NCBI GenBank assembly: GCA_046758085.1
Contig: JBHHZP010000166.1
Location: 1 to 7,358, forward strand
Direction: 5' to 3'
Length of the DNA: 7,358 bases
Origin: VRUB01 sp046758085
GTDB lineage: Bacteria > Pseudomonadota > Gammaproteobacteria > Acidiferrobacterales > SPGG2
The translations under genes and the position numbers were made by a program. Of the stretch, positions 1 through 6,261 are shown one piece after another. Position 1 is the first letter of the stretch, and every line of letters begins with the position of its first letter. The notes beneath the pieces are model-generated. The model saw nothing but the letters and a program-made list of their open reading frames with translations, ran no database searches and was not told the DNA's origin.

Positions 1-130
1 AAGTACCTCGCCTTCGGGTGCGAGAACCCGATTAGAATACTCGCCGGTAGGCGACTCCCTCCACAGTGACATCCGGGTTAGCCCTCTGCGGTTAAACAGT
101 CGACCGCTCCCGGCCCCACACTTTACTTGT
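1..130. other. Window edge without an assignable gene
   Basis: No gene is recognised here. On the minus strand an open frame starts at an ATG at 70-72 and stays open for 24 codons to the window edge (begins MSLWRESPTGEY), with a GAGG about 10 bases upstream. This could be the start of a gene cut by the edge, but 24 codons prove nothing and I do not recognise the peptide. Plus-strand frames are also open over part of this stretch. A 5 bp hairpin with a 4-base loop lies at 41-54, but no T-run follows it on either strand, so I do not call it a terminator for the synthetase gene ending at 131. Confidence 0.3.
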
Positions 131-1777
131 TCAGGTTTTCATACCTTTCCTGGTAAGCTCCCGCTCGCGCAGCTCAACGCGCCTGACCTTGCCGGTGGTG
201 GTCATCGGCACCTCGTCGATAAATTCAATCTCGCGAGGGTACTCGTAGGCGGCCAGGCGCGTGCGCACCGAGTTCTGAATCTCTTTCTTGAGGTCGTCCG
301 ATGGCCCGTAGCCCTTGGCGAGCACGATGAATGCCTTCACGATGTTGCCGCGCAACTCGTCCGGGCTACCGATTACGGCGGCCTGCACGACGGCAGGGTG
401 TTTGAGTAAACAATCCTCGATCTCACCGGGTCCGATGCGATAACCCGCACTTGAAATCACGTCGTCCTTGCGCCCCACGAACCACAAATATCCGTCTTCA
501 TCGCGTACACCGACGTCACCGGTACAGAACCACTCACTGATGAATTTCTTGCGTGTGGCGTCTTCATTGCCCCAATAACCGAGAAACATCACAGGGTCCC
601 CCGAGCGCGCGGCAAGCTCCCCGGTTTCGCCTGCCGGCATCGGTTGTCCGTCCCCGCCGATCACGTCCACCGTATGGCCTGGATACGGCTTGCCCATCGA
701 GCCTGGCCTGACTAGCATGATCTCGGAACAGTTACCGACCAAGTAATTGAATTCTGTCTGGCCCCACATTTCATTGACTTTTACTGCCAACGCATCGGCG
801 GTCCAGCGATAAAGCCCCTCCCCGACGGCCTCGCCCGCGGACATGATGCCGCGAACGCCGAGTCTAAAACGATTCCCGATGTTGTCGACCTGCCGCATCA
901 TCTTCAGGGCGGTAGGGGGGATAAAGGCGTTCGTCACGGCATACTTCTGCATTAAATAACATGCCTTCTCGGGGTCGAACTTTCCACCCTCATAGGCGAC
1001 GATCGGCTTCGCGTAGTGCCACGTTGGCAAAAGTCCATCCATCAACCCGCCGGTCCAGGCCCAGTCAGCGGGAGTCCAGAACACATCATCGTCACACGGA
1101 AAAAAATTCTGTGACAACTCGAACCCGGTCAGGTTACCAAGCAGCGAGCGATGTGCAATCAACGCGCCCTTGGGTGGGCCGGTGGTCCCCGAGGTATAGA
1201 TCAAGAGCGCCGGGTCGTCGGCACGTGTCGCAACTATTCGCAACGCATCCGATGCCTGCTCGAGCAGTGGCCAGAATGCCAGCTCCCCTTCGGATTCATC
1301 ATCGCATCCGATTACTGTCTGAAGCTCAGGCAGAACAGGCTTCATCGCTTGCAGCATGGGCAAGTGATCATTGTCCGTGATTACCGCCTTCACGCCGCTG
1401 TCCCGCAACCGATACTCGACCGCATCCGGCCCAAACAGGATCGACAAGGGTAAGGCGACAGCGCCGATCTTGTAGGCCGCGAGGTGAGAGATGGCGGTCT
1501 CGGCACGCTGCGAGAGGATAATCGCTACCCGGTCGCCGCGGCTAACTCCGAGCGCCAACAGCGCATTGGCGAACTGATTCGACAGCGACTTGATCTGGCC
1601 GAAGGTGAACGATTGCTCTTTGCCGCCCGCATGCTCATAAAACAGGGCAACATCGCCCGCATGGCGCGTGTGCCTGTCACACACCTCGTGGGCGATGTTG
1701 TAGTACTCGGGAATGTTCCACTTGAATGACGCGCAGATGGCGTCGAAATCTCGAAGATTGGCACCAATGAGGCTCAT
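131..1777 (-). CDS. AMP-forming acyl-CoA synthetase, medium-chain (ACSM-like) type
   Basis: This 548-residue cytosolic enzyme of the ANL superfamily should activate a carboxylic acid with ATP to an acyl-AMP and then to an acyl-CoA. All core motifs are intact: the phosphate loop YTSGTTGPPKG at 194-204, MWGQTEFN at 337-344, the TGD motif at 419-421, the hinge and A8 region from GRKDD at 435 to about 454, and the C-terminal TTTGK with the predicted adenylation lysine K530. The tryptophan-rich stretch near 233-253 (FWTPADWAW) resembles the medium-chain acyl-CoA synthetase group, which suggests a short/medium-chain or aromatic acid; the exact substrate cannot be read. The frame is open up to 1975, but the ATG at 1777 is preferred. 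It has an AAGGGA Shine-Dalgarno sequence about 8 bases upstream, and the protein reads as family sequence from there, whereas the extension only translates the hairpin-rich spacer. The gene follows metY after 276 bases and is probably a separate or attenuated transcript. Confidence 0.9.
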   Translation of the reverse strand: MSLIGANLRDFDAICASFKWNIPEYYNIAHEVCDRHTRHAGDVALFYEHAGGKEQSFTFGQIKSLSNQFANALLALGVSRGDRVAIILSQRAETAISHLAAYKIGAVALPLSILFGPDAVEYRLRDSGVKAVITDNDHLPMLQAMKPVLPELQTVIGCDDESEGELAFWPLLEQASDALRIVATRADDPALLIYTSGTTGPPKGALIAHRSLLGNLTGFELSQNFFPCDDDVFWTPADWAWTGGLMDGLLPTWHYAKPIVAYEGGKFDPEKACYLMQKYAVTNAFIPPTALKMMRQVDNIGNRFRLGVRGIMSAGEAVGEGLYRWTADALAVKVNEMWGQTEFNYLVGNCSEIMLVRPGSMGKPYPGHTVDVIGGDGQPMPAGETGELAARSGDPVMFLGYWGNEDATRKKFISEWFCTGDVGVRDEDGYLWFVGRKDDVISSAGYRIGPGEIEDCLLKHPAVVQAAVIGSPDELRGNIVKAFIVLAKGYGPSDDLKKEIQNSVRTRLAAYEYPREIEFIDEVPMTTTGKVRRVELRERELTRKGMKT

Positions 1778-1845
1778 CTGGCGATCCCTTCTAGCAAGGC
1801 AAAGAGGCAGGTGTGCTAATGGAGCGTCGTTGGTGGCGTGCGAAA

Positions 1846-1893
1846 CCGGGGTGAGCCGGAAACAGGCGACGATCCAGTGAATCGTCGCCCCGG
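1846..1893. repeat. Nested GC-rich hairpin
   Basis: The inner stem is a perfect 9 bp inverted repeat, GGCGACGAT (1865-1873) against ATCGTCGCC (1881-1889), around a 7-base loop. An alternative outer stem, CCGGGG (1846-1851) against CCCCGG (1888-1893), can close around most of it and shares two bases with the inner stem. No T-run follows on either strand, so this is more like a REP-type palindrome than an intrinsic terminator. Confidence 0.6.
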
Positions 1894-1898
1894 CGAAC

Positions 1899-1921
1899 GC
1901 CCGAGCCAGGATGGCTCGGGC
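1899..1921. repeat. Perfect 10 bp hairpin with 3-base loop
   Basis: GCCCGAGCCA (1899-1908) pairs with TGGCTCGGGC (1912-1921) around the loop GGA. It lies 5 bases from the end of the neighbouring nested hairpin, so the two form a tandem pair of palindromes, an arrangement known from REP/BIME-type elements. The stem is strong enough to slow or block 3'-end decay of metY mRNA. It lacks the T-run of an intrinsic terminator on both strands. Confidence 0.6.
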
Positions 1922-2053
1922 CGGTGCCCAAGCGGCGCACGGACCGCGAAGCGCAGGGATGTAGCGCGGCACCACCGATTCGAGCGGAACAAGGATGTGT
2001 AGCGAGATTAAGCGATGGAAGCAACCTGCCTCTTGCTACACGTGCTCGATACA

Positions 2054-3340
2054 TTATTTCCTTGACTTCGCTAACGCCTGATCGATATCCCACAAAATGT
2101 CGTCCAGTGTCTCGATCCCTACGGAGATTCGAATCATATCAGGAGTCACACCCGCAGCGATCTGCTCCTCATCGGATAGCTGGCGATGAGTGGTCGAGGC
2201 GGGATGAATCACCAGTGTTTTGGCATCGCCGACGTTGGCGAGATGACTCAGGAACTGCACCCCCTCGATGAACTTCACACCCGCTTGCTGACCGCCCTTG
2301 ACACCGAAAGTCAGCACAGAGCCGGCGCCCTTCGGCAGATAACGTTGCGCGAGTGCATGCTGTGGGTGGTCTGCGAGCCCAGCGTATTTCACCCAGGCCA
2401 CACCCGGATGCTCGCACAAAAACTTCGCCACACCGATCGCATTGGCACAATGCCGGTCCATGCGCACATGAAGGGTCTCCAAACCCTGCAAGAACAGAAA
2501 CGCATTGAACGGACTCAACGTAGGACCGAGCGTGCGCAGCGTTTCGCATCGAGCCTTCATCGTGTAACCGAAATCGCCAAAGGTCTCGTAGAAGCGCACT
2601 CCATGATAACCCTTGGACGGCTCCATCATCGTCGGAAACTTGCCGTTGTCCCACGGAAACTTCCCGGACTCGACCAGCACACCGCCAATAGACGTGCCGT
2701 GCCCGCAAATAAACTTGGTCGCCGAGTGCACCACGATGTCCGCGCCGTACTCCATCGGTCTACACAGATAAGGCGAGGCGAGCGTGTTGTCTATAACCAG
2801 CGGGATCCCGGCCTCCCGGGCGATGGTCGCAACTGCCTCGATATCGAGGATGTTGTTAAGCGGGTTGCCAATGGTTTCCGCGAACAACATCTTGGTTCGG
2901 GGTGTGATCGCTCGCTGGAAGCTCTCGGGGTCGTCGGAATCCACAAACGTCGTCTTGATGCCCATCCTCGCGAAGGTCACGTCGAACTGCGTGACGGTAC
3001 CGCCGTAGAGCGTACTCGCCGATACCAGTTCATCGCCATTCTCCAACAAGGTCAACACCGCCACCATCTGGGCCGCCATACCCGAAGCCACTGCGACGGC
3101 CGCACGTCCACGCTCTAACGCGGCCATGCGTTCTTCAAAGACCGCACTGGTCGGGTTCATCAAACGACTGTAGATGTTGCCGAACGTCTGAAGATTGAAC
3201 AGGCTGGCGGCGTGATCTGTGCTGTCGAACACGTAAGCGGCGGACTGATATATCGGCACCGCACGGGCAGCGGTCGCGGGATCCGGCAACTGCCCTGCAT
3301 GCAGACATAATGTTTCAAACCCGAACTCTCTATCGGCCAT
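2054..3340 (-). CDS. metY: O-acetylhomoserine aminocarboxypropyltransferase (sulfhydrylase), PLP enzyme
   Basis: This 428-residue cytosolic enzyme makes homocysteine from O-acetylhomoserine and sulfide, the direct sulfhydrylation route to methionine. It belongs to the Cys/Met-metabolism PLP family and has the family's usual full length. Visible landmarks are YSR at 57-59 and SGM at 86-88 (phosphate contacts), the ring-stacking tyrosine in LYGGT (Y112), VIDNT with the pyridine-binding D184, and the Schiff-base lysine K209 in HSATKFICGHG. The substrate-carboxylate arginine is probably R404 (MIRISVG). The insert around residues 225-265 (KFPW to FGDFGYTMKAR) fits MetY rather than MetB or MetC. 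The ATG at 3340 is chosen because GAGGTGAG lies just upstream; the longer open frame to 3580 only overlaps the preceding gene. That gene, a CoA-binding protein, ends 59 bases upstream, so the two are probably co-transcribed. Assignment to MetY is firm; side activity with O-acetylserine cannot be excluded. Confidence 0.93.
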   Translation of the reverse strand: MADREFGFETLCLHAGQLPDPATAARAVPIYQSAAYVFDSTDHAASLFNLQTFGNIYSRLMNPTSAVFEERMAALERGRAAVAVASGMAAQMVAVLTLLENGDELVSASTLYGGTVTQFDVTFARMGIKTTFVDSDDPESFQRAITPRTKMLFAETIGNPLNNILDIEAVATIAREAGIPLVIDNTLASPYLCRPMEYGADIVVHSATKFICGHGTSIGGVLVESGKFPWDNGKFPTMMEPSKGYHGVRFYETFGDFGYTMKARCETLRTLGPTLSPFNAFLFLQGLETLHVRMDRHCANAIGVAKFLCEHPGVAWVKYAGLADHPQHALAQRYLPKGAGSVLTFGVKGGQQAGVKFIEGVQFLSHLANVGDAKTLVIHPASTTHRQLSDEEQIAAGVTPDMIRISVGIETLDDILWDIDQALAKSRK

Positions 3341-3399
3341 CTTACTCACCTCGTTTCTCAAAGACCGCTCGGAGTGCCGCGGTCGATATCGACAACCGG

Positions 3400-3870
3400 C
3401 TAGTTGGAAATCACTTTCGTCCGCTTTGACGAGATTACCCCGGTATTCACACCGACAAAATTGAGGCCTCCGAACAGCCGTGCATGCTCGATCTTCATGC
3501 AGCGATCCATCACCACGTCCAAACCGGCCTGCCGCGCACGCTCCGTCGCTTCCTCGTTGACAATGCCGAGCTGCATCCACACAACCTTGGCACCGATATC
3601 GATTGCACCCGCTATGATTGGCAGTACCTGGTCGGGGCGTTGAAAAATTTGCACAACATCTACGGGCTCCGGAATATCACGCAGCGTCGGATAGCAATTC
3701 TCACCGAGGATCTCCGCGTAACGTGGATTGACCGGGATGATCCTGTAACCGTGCTCCTGCAGATACTTCGCGGCAAAATAGCTCGGACGGTACCAGTTGG
3801 CCGAAAGACCCACCACGGCAATAACACGGTTCTGTTGCAGGATCCGGCGCAACGTCGGGATATCAGCCAT
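3400..3870 (-). CDS. Small CoA-binding Rossmann-fold protein (YccU/COG1832-like)
   Basis: This is a 156-residue cytosolic protein consisting of a single CoA-binding domain like the one in succinyl-CoA synthetase alpha subunits. The nucleotide-binding beta-alpha unit is near residues 16-48: IAVVGLS, then the RPSY motif at 28-31, then GYRIIPVNP. A second conserved block, VMDRCMKIEHARL (120-132), carries a cysteine at 124 typical of the family. No catalytic domain is attached; the length matches free-standing members, whose biochemical role is not established. Three starts are possible: GTG at 3885, ATG at 3873 and ATG at 3870. A GGAG Shine-Dalgarno sequence sits 4 bases from the ATG at 3873 and 7 from the ATG at 3870, which favours 3870. 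The gene heads the pair with metY, so a link to acyl-CoA-dependent methionine synthesis is tempting but unproven. Confidence 0.85.
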   Translation of the reverse strand: MADIPTLRRILQQNRVIAVVGLSANWYRPSYFAAKYLQEHGYRIIPVNPRYAEILGENCYPTLRDIPEPVDVVQIFQRPDQVLPIIAGAIDIGAKVVWMQLGIVNEEATERARQAGLDVVMDRCMKIEHARLFGGLNFVGVNTGVISSKRTKVISN

Positions 3871-3910
3871 CATGAATCTCCACACAAGATGGGTGCTGCT
3901 CTTTTAGTCT

Positions 3911-3928
3911 GCGCGGCATGGTCCGCGC
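3911..3928. repeat. Short inverted repeat in the leader of the CoA-binding gene
   Basis: GCGCGG (3911-3916) pairs with CCGCGC (3923-3928) around a 6-base loop. It lies about 40 bases upstream of the start of the CoA-binding gene, where a promoter, operator or leader structure could sit. No T-run follows on the minus strand. A TATACG sequence lies just upstream of it on the minus strand, but no matching -35 element is found at 16-18 bases, so I do not call a promoter. Confidence 0.3.
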
Positions 3929-3961
3929 ACGTATACAGCACGATGAAATCCAGCCTAATGC

Positions 3962-3984
3962 AAAAATGCGGTACGGGCAACCGC
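3962..3984 (-). terminator. Weak candidate intrinsic terminator after the PaaK-like ligase gene
   Basis: Read on the minus strand, GCGGT and ACCGC form a 5 bp stem around a 7-base loop, followed after one A by TTTTT. It lies about 120 bases downstream of the ligase stop codon and roughly 90 bases upstream of the CoA-binding gene, a sensible place to end the transporter-ligase transcript. The stem is short for an efficient terminator, so read-through into the metY pair is possible. Confidence 0.35.
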
Positions 3985-4104
3985 GTGCATCGCAACAAAG
4001 CGCCCACATGCCGCCAGCTCACACGCTACCCGGGCAGCACACGCGCAATGTAGGTCGCGGAGGAGGTTGGGCTTTGTGTGAGGTCAACGCCTCAAGGTCT
4101 TCGG

Positions 4105-5352
4105 CTACTCGTACTTGCGGTTGTCGTCGATGACTTTCCCATCGCTCGCCAGGCTGCCCGGACTGGCGAATACGACCTCGCCGCGCAGCTTGCAGACCTC
4201 GCGAATGCTCTCGGCAATGGCGTTGGCAAGATCCCGGTTGCCCTCGCCCTCGACCTCGCAGTAGAACGTCATGATGTCATTCATCGCATCGCGATCGATG
4301 ATCAACCGCCCCTTCTTGATCTGCGAGTGGCGTTTCACTACCGCGGCCACTTGCGAGGGACTGACAAACATGCCGCGCACCTTGGTCGTCTGATCCGCAC
4401 GTCCAAGCCAGCCTTTGATACGGGCATTGGTGCGGCCGCACGGGCTTATCCCCGGCATGGCCGCCGAGAGATCGCCGGTGGCGAAACGGATCAGCGGGTA
4501 ATCCGGGTTGAAAGTCGTGACCACCACCTCGCCGATCTCGCCGTCCTCCACGGGATCGCCGGTGCCGGGGCGCACGATCTCTGCGATTACGCCTTCATCG
4601 ATGATAAGCCCTTCCCTGGCGGATGATTCGTAGGCAATCAGGCCCAGGTCGGCCGTGACATAGCACTGTAGCGCTTCCACACCGCAGCTCTTGAGATCTG
4701 CGTGCAAGCTCGGCGGAAATGCCTCGCCGGAAACAGCGGCCTTACGTAGGCTGGAGGTGTCTACTTCAAGCTCGCTGCTTTTGTCCAGGAGGATCTTGAG
4801 GAAAGAGGGCGTCCCGACATAACCGTCCGGGTGCAGATCCGCAATGGCTTGCACCTGTAGCTCGGTCTGCCCGACTCCACCGGGAAAGACCGCACAACCC
4901 AGTGCATGCGCCGCCGTTTCCACCATCGAGCCCGCGGGCGTTAAATGATAGGCAAAGCTATTGTGTACCAGGTCGCCTTTGCGGAAACCCGCGGCAAAGA
5001 GCGCTCGCGCCAGGCGCCAGTAATCGCGCCGATGGGTCTCGGGTTCGTAGATCGGACCGGGTGAAGAGAATATCTTTGCGCTCTCACCCCTTCTTACCGT
5101 GGCGAATCCGCCGAAAGGGGGTTCATGGCGTTGCAGCTCGGTCAGCTCCGATTTTCGCGTGACCGGCAGCTCGGCGAGCGCAGCGGCGCTCGTAATGTCG
5201 GCGCTGTCGATACCGGCGAGAATCCTGGCGAAGGCCGGGGCATTTTTCTGTGCGTGCGCGATCTGCTGTGGCAGCGCCTCAAACTGTGCCCGCTGGCGCT
5301 CCTGCGGGTCGCGGGTCTCAAGCTCGTCGAAGTATTCCTGACCAACCGCCAT
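4105..5352 (-). CDS. Phenylacetate-CoA ligase-like AMP-forming enzyme (PaaK family, COG1541)
   Basis: This 415-residue cytosolic protein is close to the usual PaaK length and probably adenylates an organic acid and transfers it to CoA. It opens with YFDELETRDPQER (7-19), typical of the family. Other landmarks are TPAGSM (138-143), VSGEAFPPS (207-215), the CYVTADLGLIAYES region (230-243), YPLIRFATGD (285-294), and the hinge GRADQTTKVRGMFV (317-330). The C-terminus, DGKVIDDNRKYE, carries candidate catalytic lysines K406 and K413. The usual phosphate loop SSGTTG is replaced by SSPGPIYEP at 96-104, so activity needs testing, although I recall the same form in homologues beside HAAT transporters. 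An in-frame TAG 9 bases upstream forces the start at or after the ATG at 5352; a GGAG lies 10 bases before it. The gene follows the LivF-like ATPase by 86 bases, which suggests it activates the imported acid. The substrate is unknown, and paaK itself is not claimed. Confidence 0.85.
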   Translation of the reverse strand: MAVGQEYFDELETRDPQERQRAQFEALPQQIAHAQKNAPAFARILAGIDSADITSAAALAELPVTRKSELTELQRHEPPFGGFATVRRGESAKIFSSPGPIYEPETHRRDYWRLARALFAAGFRKGDLVHNSFAYHLTPAGSMVETAAHALGCAVFPGGVGQTELQVQAIADLHPDGYVGTPSFLKILLDKSSELEVDTSSLRKAAVSGEAFPPSLHADLKSCGVEALQCYVTADLGLIAYESSAREGLIIDEGVIAEIVRPGTGDPVEDGEIGEVVVTTFNPDYPLIRFATGDLSAAMPGISPCGRTNARIKGWLGRADQTTKVRGMFVSPSQVAAVVKRHSQIKKGRLIIDRDAMNDIMTFYCEVEGEGNRDLANAIAESIREVCKLRGEVVFASPGSLASDGKVIDDNRKYE

Positions 5353-5397
5353 AGCGGGCTAGCTCCAGCTGCATTCGGATGACGCCCTGATTGCTCG

Positions 5398-5407
5398 CCT
5401 CCTCCTT
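5398..5407 (-). promoter_or_regulatory. Strong Shine-Dalgarno-like sequence without a start codon at normal distance
   Basis: The minus strand reads AAGGAGGAGG, an excellent anti-16S match, in the gap between the LivF-like and PaaK-like genes. No ATG, GTG or TTG lies 5-12 bases downstream. The nearest ATG (5372-5374) is 23 bases away and out of frame with the ligase, and the ligase ATG is 45 bases away. It may be a ribosome standby site or a relic of an older start region, or it may have no function. Confidence 0.4.
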
Positions 5408-5435
5408 GCAACTTGTCACTCGCAACTTGCTACTG
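5408..5435. repeat. Two-copy 14 bp tandem repeat in the LivF-PaaK gap
   Basis: On the plus strand GCAACTTGTCACTC (5408-5421) is followed directly by GCAACTTGCTACTG (5422-5435), with 11 of 14 positions identical. It starts 3 bases beyond the stop codon of the LivF-like gene and abuts the purine-rich Shine-Dalgarno-like tract on its other side. Its function is unknown; replication slippage is the simplest origin. Confidence 0.6.
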
Positions 5436-5438
5436 CTT

Positions 5439-6254
5439 TCATGCCAACCACCGCTTGCGTCGCCGATAGTGCTTGAAGTCGCGAAAGCTCTTGCGGTTTT
5501 CTCCACTCATACCAAGATAAAACTCCTTCACATCCTCGTTTTCCGAAAGTGTCTTGGAATCACCGTCCAGCACCACGCGGCCGTTCTCGAGAATGTATCC
5601 GTACTGCGAATAGTGCAGCGCCATGTTGGTGTTTTGCTCGGCAAGCAGGAAGCTCACCTTCTCGTTCTCGTTGAGCTTATGCACGATGTCAAAGATCTCT
5701 TCCACCAGCTGGGGCGCGAGGCCCATGGACGGCTCATCGAGCAGGATCATTCTCGGCCGTGACATGAGCGCGCGCCCGATCGCCGTCATCTGCTGCTCAC
5801 CGCCGGAGATGTATCCGCCCTGCCCGTTGCGCCGCTCCTTCAGACGCGGAAAGTAACTGTAGACCATCTCCAGGTCCTGGGCGACGCCATCCCGGCCATC
5901 GGTGCGGGAGTAGGCGCCCGTGAGCAGATTTTCCTCGACCGTCAGGTGCTCGAAGCAGTGCCGACCTTCCATGACCTGGATAACACCGCGCTTGACGAGG
6001 TCGGACGGCGTGAGCCTGTCTACCCGCTCACTCTGGTACTCGATGGAACCTTTGGTGACCTCGCCCCGCTCTGCCTTGAGCAGATTGGATATGGCCTTGA
6101 GTGTGGTGGTCTTGCCGGCGCCGTTGGCCCCGAGGAGGGCAACAATGCCCCCCTCGGGAACCTCCAGCGAAACACCCTTCAGCACCAAGATGACGTGGTC
6201 GTAGATCACCTCGATGTTGTTGACGGCAAGCAGTGACGTACCGTTAGCCGTCAC
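5439..6254 (-). CDS. LivF-type ABC transporter ATP-binding protein
   Basis: This 271-residue ATPase powers a HAAT-family importer (branched-chain amino acid or organic acid class) from the inner face of the membrane. The motifs are Walker A GANGAGKTT at 42-50, Q-loop Q93 followed by the LivF-type EGR at 96-98, the signature ISGGEQQ at 149-155, and Walker B ILLDEP with catalytic E174, then SMGLAP. In the switch region it reads AEQN (205-208), the LivF form with Q where most ABC ATPases have H. It is about 30 residues longer than ordinary LivF; the extra C-terminal part is strongly basic, ending HYRRRKRWLA. Translation begins at a GTG: the codon before it is an in-frame TAA and no methionine codon lies near the N-terminus. 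The Shine-Dalgarno sequence is poor. The substrate-binding gene ends only 7 bases upstream, so translational coupling is likely. The symbol livF is withheld because the substrate may not be an amino acid. Confidence 0.92.
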   Translation of the reverse strand: MTANGTSLLAVNNIEVIYDHVILVLKGVSLEVPEGGIVALLGANGAGKTTTLKAISNLLKAERGEVTKGSIEYQSERVDRLTPSDLVKRGVIQVMEGRHCFEHLTVEENLLTGAYSRTDGRDGVAQDLEMVYSYFPRLKERRNGQGGYISGGEQQMTAIGRALMSRPRMILLDEPSMGLAPQLVEEIFDIVHKLNENEKVSFLLAEQNTNMALHYSQYGYILENGRVVLDGDSKTLSENEDVKEFYLGMSGENRKSFRDFKHYRRRKRWLA

Positions 6255-6261
6255 TTATGTG

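Larger units (their letters stand above)
1792..2038. repeat. Gene-free spacer bounded by imperfect inverted repeats (possible MITE- or REP-type element)
   Basis: The arm at 1792-1817 pairs with the arm at 2020-2038: TAGCAA with TTGCTA, GAGGCAGGT with ACCTGCCTC and TGCT with AGCA. That gives 19 matched positions, interrupted by a 6-base bulge (1798-1803) and a single-base bulge (1813). Between the arms are two strong hairpins (listed separately) and a near-duplicated segment, GGATGTAGCG at 1957-1966 and GGATGTGTAGCG at 1993-2004. No credible protein is encoded. The left arm stops just short of the Shine-Dalgarno sequence of the synthetase gene, and the right arm lies 16 bases beyond the metY stop. 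No target-site duplication is visible at the ends, so mobility is an inference; an mRNA-processing or spacer role is also possible. Confidence 0.45.

Noticed and set aside
1846..1921. Intrinsic terminator for metY
   Set aside because: The two stems are strong, but neither strand has a T-run after them, so a REP-type palindrome pair is the better description.
1778..1975. N-terminal extension of the acyl-CoA synthetase to 1975
   Set aside because: It would translate the hairpin-rich spacer, shows no family sequence, and the ATG at 1777 has its own Shine-Dalgarno sequence.
2186..3118. 310-codon open frame on the plus strand opposite metY
   Set aside because: Its translation is arginine/histidine-rich and unlike any family I know, and metY on the other strand is unmistakable. 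It is a shadow of high-GC coding.
3341..3580. N-terminal extension of MetY to 3580
   Set aside because: It overlaps the end of the CoA-binding gene in another frame, has no MetY-like sequence, and the ATG at 3340 has an excellent Shine-Dalgarno sequence.
3871..4104. SAM-type or other methionine riboswitch upstream of the CoA-binding/metY pair
   Set aside because: I see no recognisable aptamer core in the leader. A covariance-model search of this stretch (for example SAM-I, SAM-II and SAM-IV models) would settle it.
4078..4626. 182-codon open frame on the plus strand opposite the PaaK-like gene
   Set aside because: It is an antisense shadow: the composition follows the ligase codons and no domain is visible.
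5041..5070. PaaK-like gene as a pseudogene because of its altered phosphate loop
   Set aside because: The frame is intact at normal length, with the other family motifs preserved, so decay is unlikely.
5408..5435. CRISPR-like array
   Set aside because: There are only two directly abutting 14 bp copies with no spacer between them.
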